Source of the DNA: Limnoperna fortunei
Taxonomy: Eukaryota > Mollusca > Bivalvia > Mytilida > Modiolidae
Length of the DNA: 64,000 nt
Direction of reading: 5' to 3'
Assembly: GCA_944474755.1 (NCBI GenBank)
Contig: OX104123.1
Coordinates: forward strand, 65,775,898 to 65,839,897
Part shown: positions 1 to 13,320 of the stretch, one piece after another
How positions within the stretch are numbered: position 1 is the stretch's first letter
Layout of the letters: each line of letters begins with the position of its first letter
The notes under the pieces: generated by a model
Seen by the model: only the letters and a program-made list of their open reading frames with translations
What the model was told of the DNA's origin: nothing
Database searches by the model: none
Made by a program: the position numbers and the translations under genes

Positions 1-755
1 TTAAGCGCCAAAACGCAGTATTTTATCGACTATAAGAGGTTTACATTATACAGTTCTATCAAATTCATCACACTTCGGAATACATCTAGCTTCATTAATG
101 CAACAACTCCAAATCGTATAATTCGCGAGGTCTCGGAAGGGTTTATCGCTCTTCAAACAGAAACAAAATCATTGTATGACTTATTTTTAAATATAAGAAC
201 TGAGCTTGTTTAAAAAAAACCCATATATTTCTAATGTCAATCTTTAAATTAAATTGAACCAATAAACATTGATACTGATAATGGATCCTTGTAATCGTAA
301 ACATTAGAAAAGATTTCTTTTCTCGTATTGAGCCACTTGACAACTTCAATTAAATTAGTTAATAAAAATTCATTCAAGACATTTTCAAACCACTTTCAAA
401 ATTAGTTTTAGCGGAACAGAGAATAGTTTATTTATCTAATATGATTTGTAATAACGATCTATAGAATGACAAAATTAGGATTTGTATCATAAAAACATCT
501 GAATTCGTAAGCTGAGATACTTGGTCCACGGTTATCCTTTAGCATTACAAAGCAGACATTTTTGGGAGACTGTATTTGACCTGTATAACCATCTTATTAC
601 CTATGACAAGGTAATTACGTCAGGTAATTGTCAACAGGATTTCACACGGATGTTAGATCTTGAACCCTCTAAAAAACTTAGCAGAATATAATAAGAGCTA
701 TTAATCATTTAAACGCAAAAAGAACCTGTAGGTTTAAAATGTTTAGGGTTAAATG
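1..755. other. AT-rich spacer, no gene seen
   Basis: Low-complexity AT-rich sequence. The only open frames are below 70 codons and carry no recognisable motif. I see no repeat or RNA gene here. Confidence 0.5.
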
Positions 756-759
756 AAGT

Positions 760-1025
760 TTTTAGCCACGTTGCGCTACATGGATATCATGGCGTCCATG
801 TTTACGTACAGGGGGCAGTAGTTCCAAGCAACATGGATATCATGGCGTCCCATGTTTACGTGGAGGGGCTTGGGTTCCAAGCTACATGGATATCATAGCG
901 TCCATGTTTACGTGGAGAGGCTGGGGTTTCAAGCTAAATGGATATCTATCGTCCATATTTACAGGCAGGGGTCTGGGGTACCAAGCAACATTGATATGGC
1001 GTCCGTGGAGATGGGGTACCCAGAA
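760..1025. repeat. degenerate ~58-bp tandem repeat, 4-5 copies
   Basis: The phrase ATGGATATCATGGCGTCCAT followed by a G-rich stretch and TTCCAAGC recurs at about 780, 833, 886, 940 and 990, with mismatches increasing to the right. Two small open frames (852-1037, 886-1077) are by-products of the repeat and are not called as genes. Confidence 0.7.
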
Positions 1026-1451
1026 AGAACACTTTAATCCTGGCAGAAAAAAACAGCTATTTTTCTTTAAAAGTTAGAGTCGAGCACTCAAACTCATAAC
1101 GTCTGTGTTAACACGCCGCTGTACTATTTTGAAAAGCAGGTAAAAGTATATGTAATAAAGAGTCGAACTATTCATATATTAAGTGACGGTATTATTTGTA
1201 CATCTGTTACCACATTTAAAATTTATCAAAATGACTCATATTCATTAGGTGTCGTTTACTATCATAAAAACTAATTTGCATATTTGAACAGCGTAATATT
1301 TATATACAGTTGTATAAAATTGTATTTTATAGATATGTATTGTAACGATCGATTAGTTGATAGATGAATGTCATCTATCTCCAGTACAAGAGCTACTTAA
1401 ACATACATTAAATGTGTTTTTTGTTGTTCAACGTAAATTTCAACCATTGTT

Positions 1452-1625
1452 GGAGCTACATCGTGGCATCCAGTTTGATAGGGGGGAAATCCCTGTGTAC
1501 CCAAAGTAACCCCCGACTTTAGAAGGAAAACTGGCCATCTTTGTCGATTAAGTTTTAAGTCGAGCTCACCCTATCCGCAGTGGTACTCGTACCCGCAACC
1601 TTGACAGACCACGTAAGCAATACCA
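1452..1625 (-). mobile_element. old tRNA-derived SINE fragment (family S1)
   Basis: Read on the minus strand it follows the S1 body: the B-box region, the phrase for the AAGGATTGCCAGTTTTCCTA block and the GGACGCCA block, all diverged. The tRNA-like head is missing beyond the B-box region. Confidence 0.55.
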
Positions 1626-1879
1626 GAATACTAACTACTGTAACCATTCGGACACTGAGGCCCCTATACATAAAGTTAATTGATTCATATCCGTAAACAG
1701 GTCCATGGCCAGCACAACTAAATAGCCACAGGAAAAAGAGGGCATAATTAGTACGACAGGACACCTGCAAACTGTTGCCAACAGGCTAAGTACTCATTTT
1801 TGTGATGAGATAAAGGTGTCTATAACGAAGTGTCCCTAATCAATATCTATGTCAAGGGTTTTAAAGACATATAGCGTTA

Positions 1880-2605
1880 GCTTTGAACAGATGAAACACG
1901 CGTTACTTTTGAGTAGATGAAACACAAGTTTTTTTAATAGAGGAAACACTCGTTAGTTTCAAGTAAACGAAACAAGAGTCAGTTTTGAATTGATGAAACC
2001 CGCGTAAATTTTAAGTATATGAAACATGCGTCCAAATTGAGTAGATGAAACATGCGTCCAAATTGAGTAGATGAAACATGCGTCCAAATTGAGTAGATGA
2101 AACACGCGTCCAAATTGAGAAGATGGAGCATAAATGAGGTTTCATTAGATGTAACATGCATCAGAATTGAGTAGTTGAAACACGCGTCTGTTTTTAGTAA
2201 ACGGAATACGAATCAGGTTTGACTAGAAACACTCGTTAGTTTTGAGTGGACGCGTTGGTTTATTTTGAGTAGATAAAACATGCGTTAGTTTTCAGTAGAT
2301 GAAACACGCGTTAATTTGAGTTGATGAAACACGCATCGGGTTTGAGTATATAAAACACGTGCATTTTAGTTTTGAATAGATGAAACATGCGTTGGTTTTG
2401 ATAATATAAAACGTGTTAGTTTTGAGTAAATGAAACGCGTTAGTTTTAAGTAAATGAAACGAGCCTCACTTTTGAGTAGATAAACCCGCGTCAGCTTTGA
2501 GTATCTGAAACACGCAACAGTTTGAGTAGAGGGAACACGCGTCAATTTTGAGTAAATAGAAAATGCATCAGGATTGAGGATATGAAGCACGCGTCTGGTG
2601 TATTA
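1880..2605. repeat. degenerate 26-bp minisatellite, about 27 copies
   Basis: The unit is TTGAGTAGATGAAACACGCG plus six variable bases. Four near-identical units sit at 2015-2120 and the rest are strongly diverged, so the array looks old with one recent local duplication. Minus-strand open frames at 1979-2161 and 2366-2590 only reflect the repeat. Confidence 0.8.
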
Positions 2606-3117
2606 AATTTCAGAACCCTTTGATGACAGTTTAATTGCTATTCTTACAGAAGCTAACTGACGTGGACATTATTTCCTAATATGATCGACCAAACAGATTA
2701 TAAAATTATTTATTGGAGCTGACGTTCAACATCAAAAGGACAACAGTTTAATTTAATTTCTTATTAAGGCTATCTTCCTTTGTGTACAGCCATTGTAAGA
2801 CCACTATTGCGGTTGTGAATAGATTATTTCCAAACATTCAACGCCATAACATATGATGACGATTTCATTCATTATTCTAATTCATTTAAACGTTTCCCTA
2901 ACCATGATACAATAATTACTACAACTGTTATTTATGGAGGCAGTAATTAACACTTACTGTCCGTTGTTTCTTTTTTCCCTTATTAATTATTTTTTATTAA
3001 TACGCAAGTGTTTATGTAGAATTGCCAACTGTCATAAATGTTGTAAGAGGCGGATAACGTGTTAAATCCTATTGCCTTTATGTAACAATAAAATATCTGA
3101 AAATTTCTGAAAGGGGG

Positions 3118-3219
3118 TTCCTACCGCAGGTCTGGGGTTTTCTCCGGGTACTCCGGCTTCCTCCCCGTCATGATATATCTGAAAAATTGCTTAAAGTTGT
3201 GGTAAACACCAAACAACCT
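3118..3219 (+). mobile_element. S1 SINE 3' part, cut by assembly gap
   Basis: Contains CTACCGCAGGTC, the GGGTTTTCTCCGGGTACTCC block, a CATGATATATCTGAAAAATTGC tail (diverged) and ends ACACCAAACAACC directly at the run of N. Confidence 0.7.
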
Positions 3220-3419
3220 NNNNNNNNNNNNNNNNNNNNNNNNNNNNNNNNNNNNNNNNNNNNNNNNNNNNNNNNNNNNNNNNNNNNNNNNNNNNNNNNN
3301 NNNNNNNNNNNNNNNNNNNNNNNNNNNNNNNNNNNNNNNNNNNNNNNNNNNNNNNNNNNNNNNNNNNNNNNNNNNNNNNNNNNNNNNNNNNNNNNNNNNN
3401 NNNNNNNNNNNNNNNNNNN
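3220..3419. other. assembly gap (200 N)
   Basis: Exactly 200 undetermined bases, a conventional scaffold gap of arbitrary size. It begins in the (AAAC)n tail of a SINE, a usual place for assembly to break. Confidence 0.99.
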
Positions 3420-3889
3420 AAGTCAGGTAAGCTAAAAGGTCGTAGGTTATGACTAAAAAGTGTTTAGGCTAAAAAATCAAATAAGACCAGTAAACGAAGT
3501 ACTGTAAACAATCTGTGGTTACTAGTTGTTAGCTTGGTATACAAATAAAATCAGTCGAAAAGTATATACCTTCTTGGTAGAAAATGTCCGCGGACATCGA
3601 GGATTTAAAAAGCTGGAAGGGGACATGAAAATTAAATTTCTCTAATTTTGACGTAATATTTCAACCGCTTGACCGGTGTGGAAAATATAGTTCTCGTCAC
3701 TAGTGAATTTGTTGTTCTCAGCAGTTGATTGGTTTAAAATAATAACGTCACAATAAGAACGTCATGACGTCATAAACAAAACACCTTCCATTTACCACGT
3801 ATTCAAGTCATGAACGTAAAATTGCGGTTGGGAGAATTTGTACTACATTTCGCAAATTTACTACTTTTTTTTAAAATTAGAGAAACAGA

Positions 3890-4042
3890 ATCTTACATTA
3901 GTACTCTTGGAATATCGGATTTCTCCAATCTCGATAGTTAAATTATGGAAATTTAAGTTCTCGCCAAGGCTCGGACTTAAAATTCCATAATTTAACTATC
4001 TCTATTGGAGAAATCCGATAATCCACTCGTACCAATGTAAGA
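3890..4042. mobile_element. foldback hairpin element, ~68-bp arms
   Basis: The left arm (about 3890-3960) starts TCTTACATT and the right arm (about 3973-4042) ends AATGTAAGA. Internal blocks ATCGGATTTCTCCAAT and GATAGTTAAATTATGGAA recur inverted. The loop is TCTCGCCAAGGCTCGG. No coding capacity, so probably a non-autonomous foldback or MITE. Confidence 0.8.
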
Positions 4043-5305
4043 TCCTATATATAACGCATTTAATCACTTTCTGATTCAACAAGCTTTTTTCAATCTCCCG
4101 TGTGTAATCCGTAGTTTTATTTTTTTTTTTTTTATTATTATAAAAATAGACTGTGAAAATATAGTTTGCATATTCCCCAAAAACAACGACATTGAGCATA
4201 GCGCAAAAATAGAAATCGTCAGTAACATTCGCGCGTTTAGGAGTTTACAAATTTTAGATTGGAGGAATTGAAGCTGTTGGTTTTATAGTGGAGGGAAACA
4301 AAATTTCTTTTAAAAACAGTTTGACTCCGGTCTGACACATTTTTTCTCTTACATACCCAAACACCTATGCATTTAATCAAAACTTCAAACCACCCCCACC
4401 CTTCCACTCGATATGACAGTGGTTTGTCCCCAAAAATATACTGTCGAAAACTAATGTTCTTTATCTTAATTAGGCAGATAATGAATAGTTATCAAATATA
4501 CACAAAATGTACATAATATTGTTTTAATTATTTGTACATAAACAAACCTTCATTTTGACAAGTTTAGTTATATTTCTTAGACTTACCGAAAAACACGTGG
4601 AATTCATGCAGCAATTTCTTTTTCTGGAAATCGGAGAGTTCTGGATTAAACAATCCTAAGATGATTCCCATAGTTTTACCTTTGCTGATAAATCCGGAAC
4701 GGACTGTAAACAAATACGTCAAAACATGTGTTTTATAAATATAGAATTACGATCCTATTAAAAGCTTATGTTCTACAGACAGGAACGGTTATATTAAAGT
4801 TCTCTTATTTATCAGTAAGGAATTTATAGGTTCAGAAACTACAAAGTAATTAATGAATCAATATCGAACAGAATATTTCCGGAAAATGAGTTTGTTGCAG
4901 CGGCAGTTTCCGAAAACAAACGAAAATTAGCGAAAAAAGGTAACATACGCAGTTTAGTCAAAATAAAAGCAATACATTACCAGGTTAAAACAATACATGT
5001 AACTATATCCAAGGTTACAACAGAAATTTCGTTGACTTCTTGTAACTGACGAACATCAAATCCAATATTTTCCCGGCAACAGCTTGCACGACCACGTGAA
5101 ATATATCTTTGTAATGATATTGATTTGCACGTTTTTTCAATGAATAACTAAAACATTGCAGTCCATAAAATTGAGTGAAAGGAGACGAGTTGCTGAAATC
5201 AATCAAATCGTTTATCAAAATTGTACAGTTTATGTTGATTTTACTATTGCATCCGTTCACAGTTGGAGTAAGCACATGGTGGACTTGTAAACCCTGCCCA
5301 CCCAT
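4043..5305. other. AT-rich spacer, no gene seen
   Basis: No motif-bearing open frame. A short poly-T tract lies near 4117. Open frames of 65-96 codons at 4002-4199 and 5015-5305 resemble nothing I recognise. Confidence 0.45.
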
Positions 5306-5307
5306 TT

Positions 5308-5513
5308 GTTGGAATGGTGTTTATCGCCACTGTCAGCAATTTTCAGCTATATTATGTCGTCCAGATTTTATTTCGGAATACCCGGAGGAAACTCTCGACG
5401 TTCGGCAAAAATACTGGCAATCTTTGTGAATTAAGATTCGAGTCGAGCACACCCTGCCGCAGGGAGATTAGAACCTGCAACATCAGTGTTGACATTCACG
5501 TGATCAAACGTAG
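5308..5513 (-). mobile_element. S1 SINE, 5'-truncated, reverse orientation
   Basis: Reading rightward it shows, in complement, the GGCGTTAAACACC tail, GGACGCCA, TACCCGGAG, the ACTGGCAATC block, the GAGCACACCCTGCC block and the GTGTTGACA/CACGTGATCAA block. The head is lost where the adjacent MITE sits. Confidence 0.8.
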
Positions 5514-5522
5514 ATGCAAAGC

Positions 5523-5996
5523 CATCCTCAAAAGTCAGGGTTTCTATTTCCACATGTGTCCACGAAACCCAGACAAACTTAGCTAGGAAATTTCCGGGCT
5601 AGAAGTCACTATTTTGATTGGCTACGTCATATCTTTATGTAGCCAATTAAAAGCTCGCTTTCATTCACTACTTGGTTAGGGAATATCTCGATGTCGATTG
5701 TAAATAAACCAAACGGATGTGTTACATAGACCATGTAAAAAACAGTATATTTTGTACAGTCGTGTTAATAATTTGTTATTACCGCGTTATTTATTAGTTG
5801 CGTTACGTTTTCTTCCCAATCAAGAATGAGTAAGAATGACTACTGCCAAACACTTTGTTCTTTCAAGCAATTTCATTAGTTGATATTTTGAAGGTTTGAC
5901 GTCATAAGAAAATCTTCTAGCCCGGGAATTTCCTATCTAAGTTTGTCAGGGTTTCGTGGACACATGTGGACACAGAAACACTGACTTGTGAGGATG
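5523..5996. mobile_element. 474-bp MITE, ~83-bp TIRs, 9-bp target duplication
   Basis: The left terminus begins CATCCTCA and the right ends TGAGGATG. The terminal inverted repeats extend about 83 bp, including CCACATGTGTCCACGAAACC and GGGCTAGAAG. The element is flanked on both sides by the direct repeat ATGCAAAGC (5514-5522 and 5997-6005). A 9-bp duplication with long TIRs is typical of Mutator-like elements. It has no transposase, so would be non-autonomous. Confidence 0.85.
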
Positions 5997-6005
5997 ATGC
6001 AAAGC

Positions 6006-6744
6006 AAGGGCATTATCAATGTTAAGGGTAATACCACTGTTCCGAGTTATGTCAAGTATCGTGGCAATGCCCGTTGTATCAGCAAATATTATATTAATTT
6101 CTTTGAAGAATGAGGAAACCTCATGAAATATCATTAATGTGTATTAATTGGGCTATATAGAGTTCGTTTTCTATTTTTTATGGCGTTTTTTCCTTTAATT
6201 TGTAATTAAATATAAACGGTTTGGGTTGCTTGTTACTGGGGGGGGGGGGTCGTTATCACGATGTGATGCGATAATGCCCACGGGCGTTATCACGTAGTTA
6301 TAATGCCTTCCTGTTAAATTACTGCCGATTTATAAACAACAGGGCTGGGCCTTGTATCCAATTGAAAAAAACTTTACTGATATGAAATAAATATAAATTG
6401 TTCACATTTAAAAGTTGTCATTGCAAATTAATAAAAAGAGAAGAACACGGCTGTCGAGGGTGGTGTGAATGGCATGAAGTAGTCAGTTCACATTCAATGT
6501 ATGGTTGGGATCTTAATGTAGTAACTGTGTTTACTTTCATGCTTATAACAATAACAAGTAAAAAAACATTGAATACAGAGCGTGCATCATTGTGTGTGCT
6601 GAAAATATTCTGGTTTATCTTGTAACGAAAAGCCTCTGGCTCCAGGGGTCGAGGTTGACAGTAACTTATTTCTGATCGCAGTGTTGCCACTCCTGTTGCG
6701 AGTTCGAGCTCTACTTTGATCAGCTGTGCACTACTACCTGAATT
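6006..6744. other. spacer, no gene seen
   Basis: Contains a 13-G run near 6238-6250 and a short imperfect palindrome GATAATGCCC/GGGCGTTATC near 6270-6292. Overlapping open frames on both strands (6398-6690) have no recognisable features. Confidence 0.45.
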
Positions 6745-6892
6745 GACAAAGATTTGCAGTTTTTTTTTTCGAAGGTCAGAAATACCTACCTAGTACTCCG
6801 GCCTAATCCCCACTAAAGACTGGACGCCAAGATACAGGTGTAAAATGGCTGAAAGTGGCGTTAAACAACATTTAAACAAACACAAACAAACC
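6745..6892 (+). mobile_element. S1 SINE 3' half
   Basis: Shows TGACAAAGATTTGCAG, GAAGGTCAG, GACTGGACGCCA, GGCTGAAAGTGGCGTTAAAC and an ACAAACACAAACAAA end. Upstream sequence to 6650 is a poorly preserved head. Confidence 0.7.
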
Positions 6893-7114
6893 ACCCCAAT
6901 AAAATCTTACTACCGTCAAATAGCTGAAAATTTGCGTTAAGTTGCATTAAACCATCAACAACTAATTTCTAAATGCATTACCGACATTAAGTTTAATTTT
7001 CACCTAAATAACATAACTGATGGTTGTTTTTTCATATTACAATGGGTTCAGTGTTAATTTTGACACGCAAAAATGATGTAATTATACAATTTGTAAAACA
7101 GTACTTATGTTGTA

Positions 7115-10100
7115 TGTACAAAGTTATAGTGTGTACCAGCAGGTATAAAGCCTGAATCGGTTGTATGTACAAATTAAGTTATAGTGTGTACCAGCAGGTA
7201 TAAAGCCTGAATCGGTTGTATGTACAAAGTTATAGTGTCTACCAGCAGGTATAAAGCCTGAATCGGTTGTATGTACAATATTATAGTGTGTACCAGCAGG
7301 TATAAAGCCTGAATCGGTTGTATGTACAATGTTATAATGTGTACCTGCAGGTATAAAGCCTGAATCGGTTGTATGTACAATATTATAGTGTGTACCAGCA
7401 GGTATAAAGCCTGAATCGGTTGTATGTACAATGTTATAATGTGTACCAGCAGGTATAAAGCCTGAATCGGTTGTATGTACAGTGTTATAGTGTGTACCAG
7501 CAGGTATAAAGCCTGAATCGGTTGTATGTACAATATTATAGTGTGTACCAGCAGGTATAAAGCCTGACTCGGTTGTATGTACAGTGTTATAGTGTGTACC
7601 AGCAGGTATAAAGCCTGAATCGGTTGTATGTACAATGTTATAATGTGTACCAGCAGGTATAAAGCCTGAATCGGTTGTATGTACAGTGTTATAGTGTGTA
7701 CCAGCAGGTATAAAGCCTGAATCGGTTGTATGTACAATATTATAGTGTGTACCAGCAGGTATAAAGCCTGAATCGGTTGTATGTACAGTGTTATAGTGTG
7801 TACCAGCAGGTATAAAGCCTGAATCGGTTGTATGTACTAAGTTATAGTGTGTACCAGCAGGTATAAAGCCTGAATCGGTTGTATGTACAAAGTTATAGTG
7901 TGTACCAGCAGGTATAAAGCCTGAATCGGTTGTATGTACTAAGTTATAGTGTATACCAGCAGGTATAAAGCCTGAATCGGTTGTATGTACAATGTTATAG
8001 TGTGTACCAGCAGGTATAAAGCCAGAATCGGTTGTATGTACTAAGTTATAGTGTATACCAGCAGGTATAAAGCCTGAATCGGTTGTATGTACAAAGTTAT
8101 AGTGTGTACCAGCAGGTATAAAGCCTGAATCGGTTGTATGTACAAAGTTATAGTGTGTACCAGCAGGTATAAAGCCTGAATCGGTTATATGTACAAAGTT
8201 ATAGTGTGTACCAGCAGGTATAAAGCCTGAATCGGTTGTATGTACAAAGTTATAGTGTGTACCAGCAGGTATAAAGCCTGAATCGGTTGTATTTACAAAG
8301 TTATAGTGTCTACCAGCAGGTATAAAGCCTGAATCGGTTGTATGTACAATATTATAGTGTGTACCAGCAGGTATAAAGCCTGAATCGGTTGTATGTACTA
8401 AGTTATAGTGTGTACCAGCAGGTATAAAGCCTGAATCGGTTGTATGTACAAAGTTATAGTGTGTACCAGCAGGTATAAAGCCTGAATCGGTTGTATGTAC
8501 TAAGTTATAGTGTGTACCAGCAGGTATAAAGCCTGAATCGGTTGTATGTACAAAGTTATAGTGTGTACCAGCAGGTATAAAGCCTGAATCGGTTGTATGT
8601 ACAAAGTTATAGTGTGTACCAGCAGGTATAAAGCCTGAATCGGTTGTATGTACTAAGTTATAGTGTGTACCAGCAGGTATAAAGCCTGAATCGGTTGTAT
8701 GTACTAAGTTATAGTGTGTACCAGCAGGTATAAAGCCTGAATCGGTTGTATGTACAAAGTTATAGTGTCTACCAGCAGGTATAAAGCCTGAATCGGTTCT
8801 ATGTACAAAGTTATAGTGTGTACCAGCAGGTATAAAGCCTGAATGGGTTGTATGTACAATGTTATAGTGTATACCAGCAGGTATAAAGCCTGAATCGGTT
8901 CTATGTACAAAGTTATAGTGTGTACCAGCAGGTATAAAGCCTGAATCGGTTGTATGTACAAATTAAGTTATAGTGTGTACCAGCAGGTATAAAGCCTGAA
9001 TCGGTTGTATGTACTAAGTTATAGTGTGTACCAGCAGGTATAAAGCCTGAATCGGTTGTATGTACTAAATTATAGTGTGTACCAGCAGGTATAAAGCCTA
9101 AATCGGTTGTATGTACTAAGTTATAGTGTGTACCAGCAGGTATAAAGCCTGAATCGGTTGTATGTACTAAGTTATAGTGTGTACCAGCAGGTATAAAGCC
9201 TGAATCGGTTATATGTACAATGTTATAGTGTGTACCAGCAGGTATGAAGCCTGAATCGGTTGTATGTACAAAGTTATAGTGTATACCAGCAGGTATAAAG
9301 CCTGAATCGGTTGTATGTACAAAGTTATAGTGTGTACCAGCAGGTATAAAGCCTGAATCGGTTGTATGTACAAAGTTATAGTGTGTACCAGCAGGTATAA
9401 AGCCTGAATCGGTTGTATGTACAAAGTTATAGTGTGTACCAGCAGGTATAAAGCCTGAATCGGTTGTATGTACAAAGTTATAGTGTCTACCAGCAGGTAT
9501 AAAGCCTGAATCGGTTCTATGTACAAAGTTATAGTGTGTACCAGCAGGTATAAAGCCTGAATGGGTTGTATGTACAATGTTATAGTGTATACCAGCAGGT
9601 ATAAAGCCTGAATCGGTTCTATGTACAAAGTTATAGTGTGTACCAGCAGGTATAAAGCCTGAATCGGTTGTATGTACAAATTAAGTTATAGTGTGTACCA
9701 GCAGGTATAAAGCCTGACTCGGTTGTATGTACAAAGTTATAGTGTGTACCAGCAGGTATAAAGCCTGAATCGGTTGTATGTACTAAATTATAGTGTGTAC
9801 CAGCAGGTATAAAGCCTGAATCGGTTGTATGTACAAAGTTATAATGTGTACCAGCAGGTATAAAGCCTGAATCGGTTGTATGTACTAAATTATAGTGTGT
9901 ACCAGCAGGTATAAAGCCTGAATCGGTTGTATGTACAAAGTTATAATGTGTACCAGCAGGTATAAAGCCTGAATCGGTTGTATGTACTAAGTTATAGTGT
10001 GTACCAGCAGGTATAAAGCCTGAATCGGTTGTATGTACTAAGTTATAGTGTGTACCAGCAGGTATAAAGCCTGAATCGGTTATATGTACAATGTTATAGT

Positions 10101-13100
10101 GTGTACCAGCAGGTATAAAGCCTGAATCGGTTGTATGTACAAAGTTATAGTGTATACCAGCAGGTATAAAGCCTGAATCGGTTCTATGTACAAAGTTATA
10201 GTGTGTACCAGCAGGTATAAAGCCTGAATGGGTTGTATGTACAATGTTATAGTGTATACCAGCAGGTATAAAGCCTGAATCGGTTCTATGTACAAAGTTA
10301 TAGTGTGTACCAGCAGGTATAAAGCCTGAATCGGTTGTATGTACAAATTAAGTTATAGTGTGTACCAGCAGGTATAAAGCCTGAATCGGTTGTATGTACA
10401 AAGTTATAGTGTCTACCAGCAGGTATAAAGCCTGAATCGGTTGTATGTACAATATTATAGTGTGTACCAGCAGGTATAAAGCCTGAATCGGTTGTATGTA
10501 CAAAGTTATAGTGTCTACCAGCAGGTATAAAGCCTGAATCGGTTGTATGTACAATATTATAGTGTGTACCAGCAGGTATAAAGCCTGAATCGGTTGTATG
10601 TACAATGTTATAATGTGTACCTGCAGGTATAAAGCCTGAATCGGTTGTATGTACAGTGTTATAGTGTGTACCAGCAGGTATAAAGCCTGAATCGGTTGTA
10701 TGTACTAAGTTATAGTGTGTACCAGCAGGTATAAAGCCTGAATCGGTTGTATGTACTAAGTTATAGTGTGTACCAGCAGGTATAAAGCCTGAATCGGTTG
10801 TATGTACAAAGTTATAGTGTGTACCAGCAGGTATAAAGCCTGAATCGGTTGAAAGTACAAAGTTATAGTGTATACCAGCAGGTATAAAGCCTGAATCGGT
10901 TGTATGTACTAAGTTATAGTGTATACCAGCAGGTATAAAGCCTGAATCGGTTGTATGTACAATGTTATAGTGTGTACCAGCAGGTATAAAGCCTGAATCG
11001 GTTGTATGTACAAAGTTATAGTGTGTACCAGCAGGTATAAAGCCTGAATCGGTTGTATGTACAAAGTTATAGTGTCTACCAGCAGGTATAAAGCCTGAAT
11101 CAGTTGTATGTACAATGTTATAGTGTGTACCAGCAGGTATAAAGCCTGAATCGGTTGTATGTACAAATTAAGTTATAGTGGGTACCAGCAGGTATAAAGC
11201 CTGAATCGGTTGTATGTACAAAGTTATAGTGTCTACCAGCAGGTATAAAGCCTGAATCAGTTGTATGTACAATGTTATAGTGTGTACCAGCACTTATAAA
11301 ACCTGAATCAGTTGTATGTACAATGTTATAGTGTGTACCAGCAGGTATAAAACCTGAATCGGTTGTATGTACAAAGTTATAGTGTGTACCAGCAGGTATA
11401 AAGCCTAAATCGGTTGTATGTACAAAGTTATAGTGTGTACCAGCAGGTATAAAGCCTGAATCGGTTGTATGTACAAAGTTATAGTGTGTACCAGCAGGTA
11501 TAAAGCCAGAATCGGTTGTATGTACAATGTTATAGTGTGTACCAGCAGGTATAAAACCTGAATCGGTTGTATGTACTAAGTTATAGTGTGTACCAGCAGG
11601 TATAAAGCCTGAATCGGTTGTATGTACAAAGTTATAGTGTGTACCAGCAGGTATAAAGCCTAAATCGGTTGTATGTACAAAGTTATAGTGTGTACCAGCA
11701 GGTATAAAGCCAGAATCGGTTGTATGTACAAAGTTATAGTGTGTACCAGCAGGTATAAAGCCAGAATCGGTTGTATGTACTAAGTTATAGTGTGTACCAG
11801 CAGGTATAAAGCCTGAATCGGTTATATGTACAATGTTATAGTGTGTACCAGCAGGTATAAAGCCTGAATCGGTTGTATGTACAAAGTTATAGTGTATACC
11901 AGCAGGTATAAAGCCTGAATCGGTTGTATGTACAAAGTTATAGTGTATACCAGCAGGTATAAAGCCTGAATCGGTTGTATGTACTAAGTTATAGTGTATA
12001 CCAGCAGGTATAAAGCCTGAATCGTTTGTATGTACAATGTTATAGTGTGTACCAGCAGGTATAAAGCCTGAATCGGTTGTATGTACAAATTAAGTTATAG
12101 TGTGTACCAGCAGGTATAAAGCCTGAATCGGTTGTATGTACAAAGTTATAGTGTCTACCAGCAGGTATAAAGCCTGAATCGGTTGTATGCACAATATTAT
12201 AGTGTGTACCAGCAGGTATAAAGCCTGAATCAGTTGTATGTACAATGTTATAGTGTGTACCAGCAGGTATAAAGCCTGAATCGGTTGTATGTACAAAGTT
12301 ATAGTGTGTACCAGCAGGTATAAAGCCAGAATCGGTTGTATGTACTAAGTTATAGTGTGTACCAGCAGGTATAAAGCCAGAATCGGTTGTATGTACAATA
12401 TTATAGTGTGTACCAGCAGGTATAAAGCCTGAATCGGTTGTATGTACAATATTATAGTGTGTACCAGCAGGTATAAAGCCAGAATCGGTTGTATGTACTA
12501 AGTTATAGTGTCTACCAGCAGGTATAAAGCCTGAATCGGTTGTATGTACAATATTATAGTGTGTACCAGCAGGTATAAAGCCAGAATCGGTTGTATGTAC
12601 AAAGTTATAGTGTGTACCAGCAGGTATAAAGCCAGAATCGGTTGTATGTACAAAGTTATAGTGTGTACCAGCAGGTATAAAGCCAGAATCGGTTGTATGT
12701 ACAATATTATAGTGTGTACCAGCAGGTATAAAGCCTGAATCGGTTGTATGTACAATATTATAGTGTGTACCAGCAGGTATAAAGCCAGAATCGGTTGTAT
12801 GTACTAAGTTATAGTGTCTACCAGCAGGTATAAAGCCTGAATCGGTTGTATGTACAATATTATAGTGTGTACCAGCAGGTATAAAGCCAGAATCGGTTGT
12901 ATGTACAAAGTTATAGTGTGTACCAGCAGGTATAAAGCCAGAATCGGTTGTATGTACAATATTATAGTGTGTACCAGCAGGTATAAAGCCAGAATCGGTT
13001 GTATGTACAAAGTTATAGTGTGTACCAGCAGGTATAAAGCCAGAATCGGTTGTATGTACTAAGTTATAGTGTGTACCAGCAGGTATAAAGCCTGAATCGG

Positions 13101-13320
13101 TTGTATGTACAAAGTTATAGTGTGTACCAGCAGGTATAAAGCCTGAATCGGTTGTATGTACAATGTTATAGTGTGTACCAGCAGGTATAAAGCCTGAATA
13201 GGTTGTATGTACAATGTTACAGTGTGTACCAGCAGGTATAAAGCCTGAATCGGTTGTATGTACAAAGTTATAGTGTGTACCAGCAGGTATAAAGCCTGAA
13301 TCGGTTGCAATATATTGTTT
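7115..13320. repeat. 51-bp satellite array, about 121 copies, 6.2 kb
   Basis: The unit contains GTACCAGCAGGTATAAAGCC then TGAATCGGTTGTATGTACAA then an AGTTATAGTGT join, 51 bp in total. Variants include ACAATATTATAG, ACTAAGTTATAG, GTCTACC, AGCCAGAATC and a 55-bp unit with an extra AATT (near 7171, 8960, 9680, 10346, 11166, 12086). A higher-order pattern is visible: the rare GAATGGG variant recurs at 8841, 9559 and 10226 (718 and 667 bp apart). Because 51 is a multiple of 3, long minus-strand open frames appear, up to 439 codons at 12040-13359. The period matches the array, there is no independent coding signal, and the 55-bp units break frame. Confidence 0.97.

Noticed and set aside
6398..6690. 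Overlapping 75- and 90-codon frames on both strands
   Set aside because: No motif or family resemblance; consistent with chance.
7115..13320. CRISPR array
   Set aside because: Units are contiguous with no unique spacers, in a eukaryotic genome.
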